Assembly (NCBI RefSeq): GCF_000017685.1
Contig: NC_010602.1
Coordinates: forward strand, 1,877,501 to 1,941,500
Direction of reading: 5' to 3'
Length of the DNA: 64,000 nt
Source: Leptospira biflexa serovar Patoc strain 'Patoc 1 (Paris)'
Lineage (GTDB): Bacteria; Spirochaetota; Leptospiria; Leptospirales; Leptospiraceae
Part shown: positions 47,343 to 57,721 of the stretch, piece after piece
Layout: the number at the start of each line of letters is the position of its first letter
Position numbering within the stretch: the stretch's first letter is position 1
The notes under the pieces: model-generated
What the model was told of the DNA's origin: nothing
The model's input: only the letters and a program-made list of their open reading frames with translations
The model's database searches: none
Position numbers and translations under genes: made by a program

Positions 47343-48437
47343 TTAAGTGGGTTTGTGTTTTTTCTTTTGGATTAAGTATTTGGTAAAGGAATCTTCCCAA
47401 ACAAAAAGTTGGTAGTCAGGGTCAATGGACTTTAGTTCTTCCGGTGCTTTCAGGTTCCAATGTTCGGTGAGTGCCAAAACCAAAGTTTGGATCGGAAACG
47501 GAAATCCTTCGAGTAACGCGTCTTTTGTGGGGTTTCCCTTGAGATGACTCAAGTAAGTTTTCCACCATTCGATGAGTTTATTTCGTTCGAACGCGATTTT
47601 TGGATTTTCCAGGCTTACCTTTTTTGTTTTTCCAATGAGAAGGGAAACAAGGGAGAGTAGTTCTTTTAATCGTAGTTCCATACCCAATTGACCATAATCT
47701 TCCAATATCAAATCCTCTGGAGAAATGGGATACTCACCAAGCACCAAACGCAAATGGCTCACATGAGGGGTAAAGGGTGTGAAGAAAATTTCTTTTTGCA
47801 GGGAGACGGAAGAGTCTGCATCCAATTGGATTTTTCCATTTTGTAATGTTTCTGGTTTCAATCGCACGAGATAAACGGGATTTTTATCTTCTGACTTTGT
47901 GACCCAAAATACAAAATCAGCTTCTCCACCATTTGTGATAAATGATTTTACTCCTGTGAGTCGGCCGTTTTCTAGTTTGGAAGTTAGTTTTCTTAGTTTT
48001 CCATCAAAGCCAGGTTCACTCACACCCACTGACACAATAGGGAATGGCTCGATACCAGAAAAACTATCCCACAAAAAATGAGACTCAGGTTTGGAATAAG
48101 GAGATGCCAATAAAATTCCCCCTGCCACATTCACTTCTACCATACAAGAAAGGGCCAGTGATACACCTAACGGCTCTTCTGCGAGAATCGATAGTTTTTT
48201 CTGGAAACCCCAATAGGATTCTTTGCCGAGGATATAATCATAAAATCCGGCACGAAACAAGTATGGTTTCCAACTGCGATAAAACGACCTTTTCTCTTCC
48301 TCCCCCTGCTCCTGATCCAGTTTCGGGTAAACGAAATCTGTTCCTCCCCAGTTCGAAAACAGATGAAAAGGGGAAAAAAACTTTTCTTCAGTCACAAGTT
48401 CTATTTCCCTTTCTTTTTGGCCAATTTGGCATCCCAC
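47343..48437 (-). CDS. Degenerate acyl-CoA dehydrogenase-like protein
   Basis: 364 residues from GTG at 48437; a GTG at 48395 inside the overlap with uvrA is an equally good start. The middle region (about 140-195: SVGVSEPGFDGKLRKLTSKLENGRLTGVKSFITNGG in two pieces) is the FAD-contacting beta domain of acyl-CoA dehydrogenases. The C-terminal part does not show the IYEGT-type catalytic Glu region, and the N-terminal helical domain is divergent, so activity is uncertain. It begins within the last bases of uvrA. It could be an inactive or specialised relative. Confidence 0.65.
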   Translation of the reverse strand: MGCQIGQKEREIELVTEEKFFSPFHLFSNWGGTDFVYPKLDQEQGEEEKRSFYRSWKPYLFRAGFYDYILGKESYWGFQKKLSILAEEPLGVSLALSCMVEVNVAGGILLASPYSKPESHFLWDSFSGIEPFPIVSVGVSEPGFDGKLRKLTSKLENGRLTGVKSFITNGGEADFVFWVTKSEDKNPVYLVRLKPETLQNGKIQLDADSSVSLQKEIFFTPFTPHVSHLRLVLGEYPISPEDLILEDYGQLGMELRLKELLSLVSLLIGKTKKVSLENPKIAFERNKLIEWWKTYLSHLKGNPTKDALLEGFPFPIQTLVLALTEHWNLKAPEELKSIDPDYQLFVWEDSFTKYLIQKKKHKPT

Positions 48438-51292
48438 TCTTTTTCTTCTTGTAGGACTTTTTTTAAGTATTGGCCTGTAAAAGAAGCCTTCACCACGGCT
48501 ACTTCTTCTGGGGTCCCCGTGGCGATCACTTGTCCTCCGCCATCTCCCCCTTCCGGTCCAATATCGATAAGATAATCCCCCGCTTTGATCACATCTAAAT
48601 TGTGTTCGATGATGACCATGGAGTTACCCTTATCAACTAATACTTGCAATACGGAAAGTAACTTTTCAATATCTTCAAAGTGGAGACCTGTTGTCGGTTC
48701 ATCTAAAATATACAAAGTTTTTCCTGTTGGTCGTTTGGAAAGTTCTGTGGAAAGTTTGATCCTTTGTGCTTCTCCACCAGAAAAAGTAGTAGCAGCCTGA
48801 CCCAGTTGGATGTAACCAAGGCCCACATCCATCAGTGTGTCCAATTTTCGTTTGAGGTTCGGAATGTTTTCAAAAAACACAACCGCTTCTTCTACTGTCA
48901 TTGCAAGCACATCGGAAATATTTTTTCCCTTATACTTTACTTCTAAGGTTTCACGATTGTATCTTTTTCCCTTACACACTTCACATTCCACATAAATATC
49001 GGGAAGGAAGTGCATCTCTATTTTTAAAATTCCATCGCCTTCACATTTTTCGCACCGACCACCAGCGACGTTGAAACTAAACCGTCCGGGCCCATAACCT
49101 CGCACTTTGGCTTCTTCCAGTCCGCTATAAAGTTCGCGAATGAAGGTAAAAAGCCCAGTATAAGTAGCAGGATTCGAACGAGGAGTGCGTCCGATGGCAG
49201 ATTGGTCGATGTTAATGACCTTATCAATTTGTTCCTTTCCAAGGATTTTTTTATGTTTCCCGGGAACGAGTTTCATACCCATCACGGAACTTGCGAGTTC
49301 CTTATATAAGATTTCGTTGATTAAGGTAGATTTTCCAGAACCTGATACCCCAGTCACAACTGTCAAGGTTCCAAGTGGGATGGATACATCCACATTCTTT
49401 AGGTTGTTATGCGAAGCTCCAACGATTTTTAAAAACTTACCATTCCCTGGCCTTCTTGTCTCTGGTCGCGAGATTCTTTTTTCCCCAGACAAATACTTAC
49501 CTGTTACGGAATGTTTGTCTTTTTTGATTTGTTCGGGGGTACCGAAGGCAACAATTTCCCCACCATGGACTCCGGCACCAGGGCCCATATCCACTATGAA
49601 ATCGGCCTCTTCCATGGTTTCTTTGTCATGTTCCACAACGAGTACAGTATTACCTAAATTGCGTAGGCCTTTTAAGGTTTGGACCAGTTTCGTATTGTCC
49701 CTTTGGTGGAGGCCAATGGAAGGTTCATCCAAGATGTATAAAACACCCATGAGCCGAGATCCAATTTGGGTTGCCAGTCGGATCCTTTGCATCTCACCAC
49801 CAGAAAGAGTCCCTGCCGACCGACTGAGATTGAGATACCCGACTCCCACATCATTTAAAAAATGTAACCGTTGTAAGATTTCCTTTAGGATGGGTTTGGA
49901 GATGGTGTCCTCAGCTCCCTGATAGGCAGATTGTTTTGTAAACTCCAATGCCTTTTCGATTGAAAATCCAGTGTAGGCATCAATTCCGATGCCCTGTACT
50001 TTGACTGCCAGGGCTTCTTTGCGAAGTCGTTTTCCATGACATTCATCACAATCATGATTTGTCATAAAAGATTCAAACCATTGCCTCATCGAATCTGACT
50101 TCGTTTCTTTATAACGGCGTTTTAAATTGGGAATGACACCTTCATAATTTTTGGAAAATTCGTAATGCGAATTGGCTCCGCGAAAATCATAATCGATATG
50201 GATGGAAGCATCACCATGTAAGATGGTATTCCGTATTTTTTCGGGTAAATCTTTCCAAGATGTATTCAAATTGAATTTTAATTTTTTGGATAAGGCTTGA
50301 ATGGTGGCCATGTACCAATAGGAGTTGGACTTCGAACCACCCCAAGCTTCGATACAACCTTCCGCAAGAGAAGCTTCTCTATCAGTGACAAGAAGTGCTT
50401 CATCAAATTCAAGAAGGGCACCCAGTCCATCACAGTTGGAACAAGCACCAAAAGGGGAATTAAAGGAAAATAACCGTGGTGTGAGTTCAGGGATACTCAC
50501 ATCATCACATTTGGGACAAGATAGTTTTTGCGAAAAGAGATGGTCTTTTTCCCCATCTTCCACAACGACAATCCCATCTGCTGTTTTTAATGCTGTTTCC
50601 ACAGAATCAGACAATCGAGATTGGATCCCAGGTTTCATCACAATCCGATCCACAACGATATCAATATCCGCTTTAAAATTCTTTTTGAGTGGGATTTCAT
50701 CTTCCAAGGAATACACCTGCCCATTCACACGCACCCGATTGAAACCTTCCTTTTTGAACCTCTCCAATACTTCCTTATGTTCTCCTTTTTTCCCTTGGAT
50801 GACGGGGGCTAGGATTTGGAGTTTTGTTCCTTCTTGGAAAATGTTGATTCGGTCCGTGATCTGGTCAACGGACAGACTGGAAATGGCAGTTCCACATTTG
50901 GGGCAATGGGGTTTACCCACTCGGGCATATAACAAACGTAAGTAGTCATAAATTTCTGTGACCGTTCCTACAGTGGAACGAGGGTTACGGTGTGTGGTTT
51001 TTTGTTCAATCGAGATGGCAGGACTAAGTCCCTCAATTTGGTCTACCTCGGGTTTTTCCATCTGGCCGAGGAACTGCCTGGCATAACTGGAAAGGGATTC
51101 CACATACCGCCTTTGCCCTTCTGCATAGATCGTATCAAAGGCAAGAGAGGATTTTCCAGATCCGGAAAGACCTGTGATCACGACAAGTTTGTCTCTTGGA
51201 ATGTCGAGGTTTAAGTTCTTAAGGTTATGTTCACGAGCGCCACGAATGCGTATAAAGGAATCCACATCGGATAGCTTGTTTTCCTCTTTCAT
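48401..51292 (-). CDS. uvrA: Excinuclease ABC subunit A
   Basis: 963 residues, usual length. It has two ABC ATPase modules: P-loops [14 protein letters not shown] and [12 protein letters not shown], the signatures LSGGEMQRI and FSGGEAQRI, and zinc-binding pairs CPKCGTA and CEKCEGDG with CEVCKG. UvrA scans DNA for lesions and loads UvrB; Mfd, its partner in transcription-coupled repair, is encoded at 28.8-32.2 kb. No LexA-type box is evident upstream. It overlaps the acyl-CoA dehydrogenase-like gene at its 3' end and is divergent from sppA. Confidence 0.98.
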   Translation of the reverse strand: MKEENKLSDVDSFIRIRGAREHNLKNLNLDIPRDKLVVITGLSGSGKSSLAFDTIYAEGQRRYVESLSSYARQFLGQMEKPEVDQIEGLSPAISIEQKTTHRNPRSTVGTVTEIYDYLRLLYARVGKPHCPKCGTAISSLSVDQITDRINIFQEGTKLQILAPVIQGKKGEHKEVLERFKKEGFNRVRVNGQVYSLEDEIPLKKNFKADIDIVVDRIVMKPGIQSRLSDSVETALKTADGIVVVEDGEKDHLFSQKLSCPKCDDVSIPELTPRLFSFNSPFGACSNCDGLGALLEFDEALLVTDREASLAEGCIEAWGGSKSNSYWYMATIQALSKKLKFNLNTSWKDLPEKIRNTILHGDASIHIDYDFRGANSHYEFSKNYEGVIPNLKRRYKETKSDSMRQWFESFMTNHDCDECHGKRLRKEALAVKVQGIGIDAYTGFSIEKALEFTKQSAYQGAEDTISKPILKEILQRLHFLNDVGVGYLNLSRSAGTLSGGEMQRIRLATQIGSRLMGVLYILDEPSIGLHQRDNTKLVQTLKGLRNLGNTVLVVEHDKETMEEADFIVDMGPGAGVHGGEIVAFGTPEQIKKDKHSVTGKYLSGEKRISRPETRRPGNGKFLKIVGASHNNLKNVDVSIPLGTLTVVTGVSGSGKSTLINEILYKELASSVMGMKLVPGKHKKILGKEQIDKVINIDQSAIGRTPRSNPATYTGLFTFIRELYSGLEEAKVRGYGPGRFSFNVAGGRCEKCEGDGILKIEMHFLPDIYVECEVCKGKRYNRETLEVKYKGKNISDVLAMTVEEAVVFFENIPNLKRKLDTLMDVGLGYIQLGQAATTFSGGEAQRIKLSTELSKRPTGKTLYILDEPTTGLHFEDIEKLLSVLQVLVDKGNSMVIIEHNLDVIKAGDYLIDIGPEGGDGGGQVIATGTPEEVAVVKASFTGQYLKKVLQEEKEWDAKLAKKKGK

Positions 51293-51333
51293 TCTGGAAA
51301 GAATTTTAAGGAATGGAAGGAAGAGGACTTATC

Positions 51334-52968
51334 GTGTTTCGAATTCTTTTTTTACTTCTTTTTTTGCCATTCCGAGTTTTGTACCTATTTTACCTACGTC
51401 TAAGCCTTCTTTTCCAACGGAACCGAGAGGTCTATGAATTGGAAATGCCCCCCCAGTTTGAGGACTCCTATAAATCATTTTTTGTGAAAAAATTCCAAGG
51501 AAAGGAAGAAACCATCACTCGATTGGAACTCCTTGTACTACTGCGAACCTTACAAAAAAATCCGAAAATCAAAACCCTCGATATCAGTTTACCTCCATTG
51601 GAATGGACTCTTTCGGAATTTTATGAAATCAGAAACGAACTCAAAGCCATCCGAGACAGTGGAAAAACCATCCGTATGTTTGCCAAAGAAGGTGGCATGG
51701 GGACATTACTCCTCCTAACAATCGCAAATGAAGCTTACCTGGCACCAGAATCCGAGTTTACAGTTTTATTACCAAGCGCCGAACCAATGTTCTTTGGTAA
51801 GTTTTTAAAAACCTGGGGGATCGAAGTCCAAGCTTTTGCTTCCGGTCCCTACAAGTCCTTTGCCGAAAGTTTCACTCGGGGAGAGTTCTCAAAAGAAGCA
51901 CGAAAAAACTTAGAATCACTCATCTTAAACCTTCGCACTCTCCTATTAGAATCACTCACCAATGGAAAAAAATCGCTAGAACCATTCTTTTACAAACCGA
52001 TGTTATCTGCGGATGACTTACTTACGGAAGGAGTGATCCATGGCATCAAAACCGAATCAGAGTTTTTTTCGGAAGATCGAAAGATTTTTTCGAGAGTGTA
52101 TCCGATTGTCTACCAAACAGTAAAAGAATTTTCCTTATTTCCCAAAGCAAACAAGGAAGTGGTCATTCTTCCTTTAGAAGGAGGGATCACCGGTGGAGAT
52201 TATTTACATAAAAATAGAGAAAATGGAAAAATAGAAGCATTTTCCTTAATCCCCACCTTAAAAGCATTAGGTGAAGATAAAAAAATCAAAGCTGTGATCT
52301 TAGAAATTTCCTCTCCCGGTGGGTCTGCTTTTTATTCGGAACAAATCCACCAAGAAATTTTGGAATTAAAGAAAACCAAACCGGTCACAGCCTATTTTAA
52401 AGACACAGTGGCAAGCGGTGGGTATTACATTGCAACTGCAGCCGATTACATCACAGCCTCTCCTGTTTGTATCACAGGGTCCATTGGAGCGGTGAGTATC
52501 CGTGCCAATTTACAGAAATTGTATAAAAAATTTCATTTGAATAAAGAAGCAGTTGGATTTTACCCTTTCCGGGACATCCATTCTGAGTTCCAACCTCTCT
52601 CCAAACAAAGTGTATTGTACTTAGAATCACAAATCAAAAAAATAGAAGGTTTGTTTTACAAACGTGTTTCCGAAGGAAGGGACATCCCCCTAAAAGAACT
52701 TCCGAACATTGGAATGGGAAGAGTTTATTTACCAACAACCGAAAACAAAATTGTTGATTCACTTGGTGGTTTACTCGATGCCATTGAATTCGTGAAGGAG
52801 AAGTTAGGTGGTAAAGGGATATACCTCACAGAAGAATTGCCTTCCTATAACTTAAAAAATAAAATCCCTCTCCTTGGAGGTCTACTCAGTGAATTGAAAA
52901 TTCTGGAGTCACTTGGCGAAGTATCCTTACTTTCCCCGATCAAACTCCACTGGAAAAATCGTATCTGA
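51334..52968 (+). CDS. sppA: Signal peptide peptidase SppA, 67K type
   Basis: 544 residues from a GTG at 51334 with AGAGGA six bases upstream; an ATG at 51313 has its ribosome site almost touching it and is less likely. An N-terminal transmembrane helix (about 3-25) is followed by two ClpP/crotonase-like halves. The first carries the dyad Lys in [15 protein letters not shown] and the second the nucleophile Ser in VASGGYYIA, as in E. coli SppA, which degrades leftover signal peptides. It is divergent from uvrA, with about 20 bases between the longest possible starts. Confidence 0.9.
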   Translation: MFRILFLLLFLPFRVLYLFYLRLSLLFQRNREVYELEMPPQFEDSYKSFFVKKFQGKEETITRLELLVLLRTLQKNPKIKTLDISLPPLEWTLSEFYEIRNELKAIRDSGKTIRMFAKEGGMGTLLLLTIANEAYLAPESEFTVLLPSAEPMFFGKFLKTWGIEVQAFASGPYKSFAESFTRGEFSKEARKNLESLILNLRTLLLESLTNGKKSLEPFFYKPMLSADDLLTEGVIHGIKTESEFFSEDRKIFSRVYPIVYQTVKEFSLFPKANKEVVILPLEGGITGGDYLHKNRENGKIEAFSLIPTLKALGEDKKIKAVILEISSPGGSAFYSEQIHQEILELKKTKPVTAYFKDTVASGGYYIATAADYITASPVCITGSIGAVSIRANLQKLYKKFHLNKEAVGFYPFRDIHSEFQPLSKQSVLYLESQIKKIEGLFYKRVSEGRDIPLKELPNIGMGRVYLPTTENKIVDSLGGLLDAIEFVKEKLGGKGIYLTEELPSYNLKNKIPLLGGLLSELKILESLGEVSLLSPIKLHWKNRI

Positions 52969-53117
52969 GTGGAAACAGATTCGAATTGAGGTGATTCTAA
53001 ACGTATCCAAACGGAAACTGGCAGACAAAAGTGATTGGTTTTGAAGGGATGGAAGTTAGATCGGACAGGGAAAATCAAATGGTTAGGGAGTTTGGTAATT
53101 TTATCCTATCCAATCTT

Positions 53118-54134
53118 TTACTCGAAACTCGTAGCAGCAGCCTTTTCCAATCGATTGAGAAGGCCTTCCCTTCCTTCTTCCTCTCGTGGCATTTCACAAT
53201 AAATTCGATTGTAGCCTTCTAAATCACAGGATTCAAAAAACGCATAGAGTTTTGCCATATAGTCAATGTTATTTGCAACACACAAAACTCGATTTCCTCC
53301 TAACACTTCCGGCAAAGTTTTTGAACCAAAGGAAAACCCAATCCAAGCGAATTTAGGATCCATCCCTTGTTTTGAAAATGTTGATAAAAAAATCTCTGTC
53401 TCAAGTAAAACCACTTTTGCGTTGGGGGCATAGTGTTTGTATTTCATTCCTGGACTCAAAGGGACAAAGGATTGATTTGTTTTGGAATCCTCGGATTTGG
53501 AATCTTTGGATTTGATTTCGTTTGGAATCACTAAATTTGGCAAAAACCGTCTTAAGGCCTGTGATTCGATGGAACCTGGCCGAAGGAGAACGGGAACTTC
53601 GGTCGTGAGTCCAAGCACTGTGGATTCAATTCCTAAGTTTGGTTCTTCAGCGATCAAAATTCCATCCACAATTCCATCAAAGTAACGCACAACATCTGTC
53701 ATGCGAGTAAGGGAAGGCCTTCCTGAAAGGTTGGCGGAAGGTGCGGAGATGGGTGACCCGCATGCTTCAATCCACTCGCGGATGACTGGGTTTTTCGGAA
53801 TCCGAACGGCTAAGGTAGGTAACTGCTTTGGAAAGATCTTTGGATCAGTTTTTGGTAAAACCAAGGTAAATGGACCAGGGGAAAATTCGCATAATAACTG
53901 ATTGGCGACCTCATTCACATAACAGACTTTTTTGATTGCATCGATGGAGGAAAAATGGGCGATAAGAGGATTATCACTTGGCCTTCCTTTGATTTGGTAA
54001 ATCCGTAAACAGGCATCTTCGTTGTCACTTGCCGCACCAATTCCAAATACGGTTTCTGTGGGAAATACAACCACTCCTCCCTTTCGGATGAGGTCCGCAA
54101 GCAAACGAACATCCGAAGAGATAAGAGTTTTCAT
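53118..54134 (-). CDS. Threonylcarbamoyl-AMP synthase, Sua5 type
   Basis: 338 residues. The YrdC/TsaC domain (about 1-200) contains KGRPSDNPL and SAPSANLSGRPS, and a linker with SPGMKYKHYAP leads to the extra C-terminal Sua5 domain. It makes the threonylcarbamoyl-AMP used for t6A37 tRNA modification. A Ser/Lys/Asp-rich insert (about 208-222) lies before SPGMKYKHYAP. Its start is one base from the stop of the GH18 gene, so the two are likely one transcript. Confidence 0.93.
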   Translation of the reverse strand: MKTLISSDVRLLADLIRKGGVVVFPTETVFGIGAASDNEDACLRIYQIKGRPSDNPLIAHFSSIDAIKKVCYVNEVANQLLCEFSPGPFTLVLPKTDPKIFPKQLPTLAVRIPKNPVIREWIEACGSPISAPSANLSGRPSLTRMTDVVRYFDGIVDGILIAEEPNLGIESTVLGLTTEVPVLLRPGSIESQALRRFLPNLVIPNEIKSKDSKSEDSKTNQSFVPLSPGMKYKHYAPNAKVVLLETEIFLSTFSKQGMDPKFAWIGFSFGSKTLPEVLGGNRVLCVANNIDYMAKLYAFFESCDLEGYNRIYCEMPREEEGREGLLNRLEKAAATSFE

Positions 54135-54135
54135 T

Positions 54136-55716
54136 TTAAAACTGTTTGGTTTTTGATTTGGATTTTGGTTTGGATTCGGAAACCTTTACCGTTTCTTTGG
54201 ATTCGGTATTTTGGATTGTTGTTTCTTCTTTTGGTTCTTCTTCTTCCTTCGCTTTTTCGACTGGTGGCAATTGTCCTTGTACGAGTTTACTCAAATAAAC
54301 ATTGATCTCAGGGTCATTGTCAGTGACGAGTTGCCAAAAAGAAAATCCACCGAGGTCATACTTACGTAAAAGAGTCATCTTCTCTTCGAAGGCACGACGG
54401 TTCATATAAAACGCCACTCGATCACAACCGCCACTTGTATACCACAAGGAAGGGTCTTCATAGGCACGGTTTTTGTGGATGTCAGAAAACTTGGATAAGT
54501 TTCTCCAACTTGCTACTTTGTTTTCTTCATTTAAGATACGATTGATGTCCGTGGGTTGGCGGTTTTTATGTGTGCCTGCTTTGATCCTTTGTGCATCCGA
54601 ATGGTAAATCGCCTTGGCAGAAGACTTACAATTGAGTGCCCAGTCATATCCATAAGTAGGGATTGCCATATAAAGTTTGTGAGTGGGTACCCTTTTTTTG
54701 GCATAGGTGATGATGTCTTTTAACCACACATTGGGAGCTTGTGGACCTGGACCTGGGTTATGATACTTCCTTGGGTGGAGTTCATAGGCCATGATCTTCA
54801 CACGATCCGCATGTTTGGCAAGGAAGGCATAGTCATGAGTGGTAGGACCTCTCCAATTTTCGCGAAAATCCAATTGGATGGGTTTTGAAAGTCCACGGCA
54901 TTGGAGTTCTTTCTTTTTGGATTTTTCTGCCGGCGTCTTTGGGTGGACGGCAACCGAAATCAATTTCCCTTTTTTATGAACTTCCTTGGCAAGAAGGGCA
55001 AAAAATTCTTCGAACTTTTCTTTTTTGTCGCAGGACATCCCTTCATAGTCGATGTCAATTCCATCATATCCATAGGTCATGATCTCGTTCACAATCACTT
55101 GGATGTGGTGGTCACGGATATCATTTCGTCCGCCCATTCCAATATTTTCTTGGATTTTTTCTTTTGGATTTTCCCAACGAAAGATGGTAGGGATGATTTT
55201 TACGTTTGGATTTAAGGCACGAAGTTCCTGGACTCGTTCTTTTCTGGAGCTGGTTGACCAAGTAGAGATAAGCTCCCCAGTATTGGAAAGCCCTCCTTTC
55301 ATCGTATAAATGAAGGGATGGATTTCGTTATAAAGATGGACCGTTTTTTTCATCGCCGTCCAGTCCGTAGACCATGCAGAAGAACGAAAACTCACATTTT
55401 CATCTGGGAGAAAATTAGGAGTTTCCATCACCTCTTCTTCCACGGAGGTAGTTGGTTTGGAATCTGTCGGATTGGTTGTTTCCATTTCCGATGGTGTGCC
55501 GAGAGACGGTGTGGAAGCTTCCACAACACTTGGGTTCGTGTTTCCTGTTTTGGGTAGGTCCTTTAGGACCAAACTCGAACCAGAATTTTGCATGAGATTC
55601 ATTCCCAAATAAAACGATATCGCGGATAAAAAGAACCAGGAGGCAAATAGTAAGGAATATTTCGCCACATTCGAAAGTGGGCGTTTAGGGGCATTTGGGG
55701 ATTGTGATTCTGACAT
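54136..55716 (-). CDS. Membrane-anchored GH18 family glycoside hydrolase
   Basis: 526 residues from the ATG at 55716; the frame extends to 55776 but that extension is hydrophobic and atypical, and AGAAG precedes 55716. A transmembrane helix (about 17-38) and a Thr/Ser/Pro-rich stretch lead to a GH18 barrel (about 105-450) with the catalytic signature DGIDIDYEG (about residue 217), the Glu being the proton donor. Close relatives act on chitin or on peptidoglycan (YaaH/SleL); the substrate here is not shown. The last 50 residues are a Lys/Ser/Glu-rich tail. It is followed immediately by sua5. Confidence 0.85.
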   Translation of the reverse strand: MSESQSPNAPKRPLSNVAKYSLLFASWFFLSAISFYLGMNLMQNSGSSLVLKDLPKTGNTNPSVVEASTPSLGTPSEMETTNPTDSKPTTSVEEEVMETPNFLPDENVSFRSSAWSTDWTAMKKTVHLYNEIHPFIYTMKGGLSNTGELISTWSTSSRKERVQELRALNPNVKIIPTIFRWENPKEKIQENIGMGGRNDIRDHHIQVIVNEIMTYGYDGIDIDYEGMSCDKKEKFEEFFALLAKEVHKKGKLISVAVHPKTPAEKSKKKELQCRGLSKPIQLDFRENWRGPTTHDYAFLAKHADRVKIMAYELHPRKYHNPGPGPQAPNVWLKDIITYAKKRVPTHKLYMAIPTYGYDWALNCKSSAKAIYHSDAQRIKAGTHKNRQPTDINRILNEENKVASWRNLSKFSDIHKNRAYEDPSLWYTSGGCDRVAFYMNRRAFEEKMTLLRKYDLGGFSFWQLVTDNDPEINVYLSKLVQGQLPPVEKAKEEEEPKEETTIQNTESKETVKVSESKPKSKSKTKQF

Positions 55717-55861
55717 ATACGTTTCTTCTAGATTGATTATCGAACTTGTGAGAAAAAAAGAGTAGAGAATAATCAAAACTCGCTCTATCTATCTGTAACC
55801 CATGATTTTTTAGGAAGGATTCTCTCCTAGTGAAAATTAGAATGGGGAGGAAAAGAAATCC

Positions 55862-56572
55862 ATGCATGCCTTAAAACAAAAACCTGTGATCCTTTATACT
55901 GTCCTTCTCAGTTTTTTTCTGACCTTTTTACTGCTTGCAGAGCTCACTGGTAGTAAATTATTTTTTGCCTTCGGGTTCACCATGACCATGGGTGTGATTC
56001 CCTTTCCCGTCACCTTTATCATCACGGACTTACTCAACGAATACTTTGGAAGGAAAGTGGTGCGTGCCACAACCTTTCTCGGAATGGTGATGATTGGGTT
56101 TGCTTATCTTCTCATTGTCATCGACATCCAAATCCCCGCAAGCCCCGATTCACCAATTGATGATGCCTCCTTCGAACGCGTCTTTGCCAATTCAGGCCTT
56201 GTCATCCTTGGATCCATCATTGCGTATGTGATTGGTCAGATGATTGACTTACATACCTTCCATTTCCTTCGAAAAAAAACAAAGGGCAAACACATTTGGC
56301 TTCGGGCAACAGGTTCCACTGTCATCTCACAACTCATCGATTCTTTTGTTGTGATTTTCATAGCACTTGGGAAATACCACCCAGTCCCAAAACTTGTTTC
56401 CATTGCGAGTACCAATTTTTTGTACAAAATGGGAGTGGCCATTCTCATCACACCCATCCTCTATGCAATCCATATCTACATTGATCGTTACTTAGGGGAA
56501 AATTTAAAACAACAGATGTTCAAAGAAGCGATGGAAGAAGAAGGATACGAATCCACCATCCAACCAGGGTAA
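55862..56572 (+). CDS. Queuosine precursor transporter, YhhQ/VUT family
   Basis: 236 residues with six hydrophobic helices. FPVTFIITDLLNEYFGRKVVRATTFLG and IDLHTFHFLRKKT (in two pieces of the chain) match the YhhQ family, which takes up preQ0/preQ1 for queuosine synthesis. GGGGAGGAAAAG is a strong ribosome site. The gene is followed after 4 bases by the glycerophosphodiester phosphodiesterase gene. I found no riboswitch with the preQ1 pattern in the 145-base leader. Confidence 0.9.
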   Translation: MHALKQKPVILYTVLLSFFLTFLLLAELTGSKLFFAFGFTMTMGVIPFPVTFIITDLLNEYFGRKVVRATTFLGMVMIGFAYLLIVIDIQIPASPDSPIDDASFERVFANSGLVILGSIIAYVIGQMIDLHTFHFLRKKTKGKHIWLRATGSTVISQLIDSFVVIFIALGKYHPVPKLVSIASTNFLYKMGVAILITPILYAIHIYIDRYLGENLKQQMFKEAMEEEGYESTIQPG

Positions 56573-56576
56573 AACC

Positions 56577-57341
56577 ATGTGGAAACCACGCACCGAAAGG
56601 TTACAAACAATTCTTGGGAAAGAACCTGCAAACATAGGCCATCGGGGTGCTCGGGGCCTTGCACCTGAAAATACCCTTGTCTCTTTCCTTGTAGGGTCAG
56701 AATTCACACATCTCTTCGAATTGGATACGATGTTATGCGGCTCGGGAGAACTTGTGGTGATCCATGATTTTACCGTAGACCGAACCACCGATGGTACAGG
56801 AAAAGTTTCGGAATTCAGCTATCGTAAGTTAGCGGAACTGGATGCCGGTGGATTCTTTGATGAAAGTTTTGAAGGAGAACAAATTCCGACTCTTTCCCAA
56901 GTGGTCCAAACCCTACCCGAAACGAGTGTATTTGATATTGAACTCAAAAGTGAAGGCAAAACAGAAGAGAGAGTGGCACTAGCCAAAGCCGTTGTCAAAC
57001 TGATTCGGAAATATCAATTAATTGATCGTGTTTGGGTGAGTAGTTTTGATTGGGAACTTGTGGAGCTTGTTAGGCAAGAAGAAACTGAAGTGCTCCGAGG
57101 ACTCCTAATCGAAAAAGGAGATTCGCTAAACTCTCGTTACATGGAATATGAACCTGACTTAATTTTACCCCATGTTTCTCACTGTACCAAGGAATTTGTA
57201 ACCCAATGTCAATCAGAGTCCCTACTTGTCATCCCTTACACTCCGAATGAAGAAGGAGAGTGGAAAACCTTACTTGAGGTAGGAGTATCAGGGCTCATCA
57301 CAGATTTTCCCGATTTACTCGCTGACTATTTAAAGAAGTAA
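56577..57341 (+). CDS. Glycerophosphodiester phosphodiesterase
   Basis: 254 residues, typical cytoplasmic GDPD size. NIGHRGARGLAPENT, ELDTMLCGSGELVVIHD and DRTTDGTG contain the catalytic His pair and metal-binding Glu/Asp of the TIM-barrel phosphodiesterases (UgpQ-like). It releases glycerol 3-phosphate from glycerophosphodiesters. There is no signal peptide, so it acts inside the cell. It follows yhhQ by 4 bases and overlaps the convergent VOC gene by 16 bases. Confidence 0.92.
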   Translation: MWKPRTERLQTILGKEPANIGHRGARGLAPENTLVSFLVGSEFTHLFELDTMLCGSGELVVIHDFTVDRTTDGTGKVSEFSYRKLAELDAGGFFDESFEGEQIPTLSQVVQTLPETSVFDIELKSEGKTEERVALAKAVVKLIRKYQLIDRVWVSSFDWELVELVRQEETEVLRGLLIEKGDSLNSRYMEYEPDLILPHVSHCTKEFVTQCQSESLLVIPYTPNEEGEWKTLLEVGVSGLITDFPDLLADYLKK

Positions 57342-57721
57342 ACCCAAACCCAATTTCCCCATGGGTCTTCCCATAAATGGTAACCCTTTGTTTCTAAGGT
57401 TGTGACTGGTTTGAATCTTTGGAAGATCGGATCGTTTTCCTTTCCTTTTTCCCATTCCAAGGTGATGGTGCCTGGCCTCACAGGGCAATGTTCTGTTGGT
57501 TTGGAAAACACCAGTTTTAGGTTTCCTGAAAGGACAAGTTCCGCATGGCCAAAACTTTCTTTCACGACTTCCCCTCCTAAAATGGATTGGTAGAAGTGAA
57601 GTGGAAGAGAACAATTCTCTCCCCCCGCTAAATTGACAGAAAAAAAGGAAAGTGATTTGTCCCGAGGGGGACTTGGTTCCAACATAGGTTTCATTTCAAA
57701 ATGTTTCAGAAATTTTTCCAA
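57326..57721 (-). CDS. VOC / glyoxalase-like protein
   Basis: 131 residues; in-frame ATGs at 57694 and 57685 are possible shorter starts. It has the paired beta-alpha-beta-beta-beta pattern of the vicinal oxygen chelate fold, with PLHFYQSILGGEVV, a LKLVFSKP strand and HLWEDPWGNWVWVYF at the end, as in PhnB and bleomycin-resistance-like proteins. No metal site can be assigned with confidence. It overlaps the phosphodiesterase gene by 16 bases and begins near the divergent membrane gene. Confidence 0.75.
   Translation of the reverse strand: MEKFLKHFEMKPMLEPSPPRDKSLSFFSVNLAGGENCSLPLHFYQSILGGEVVKESFGHAELVLSGNLKLVFSKPTEHCPVRPGTITLEWEKGKENDPIFQRFKPVTTLETKGYHLWEDPWGNWVWVYFFK

Noticed and set aside
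50325..50945. 206-codon + strand frame inside uvrA
   Set aside because: It lies wholly within uvrA on the opposite strand and its sequence has no family character.
51293..51333. LexA-type SOS box upstream of uvrA
   Set aside because: No recognisable inverted repeat of the Leptospira LexA type was seen in the short uvrA-sppA gap.
55777..55861. preQ1 riboswitch upstream of the YhhQ-type transporter
   Set aside because: The leader lacks the C-rich loop and the A-rich tail of the class I aptamer; only generic T- and A-rich stretches are present.
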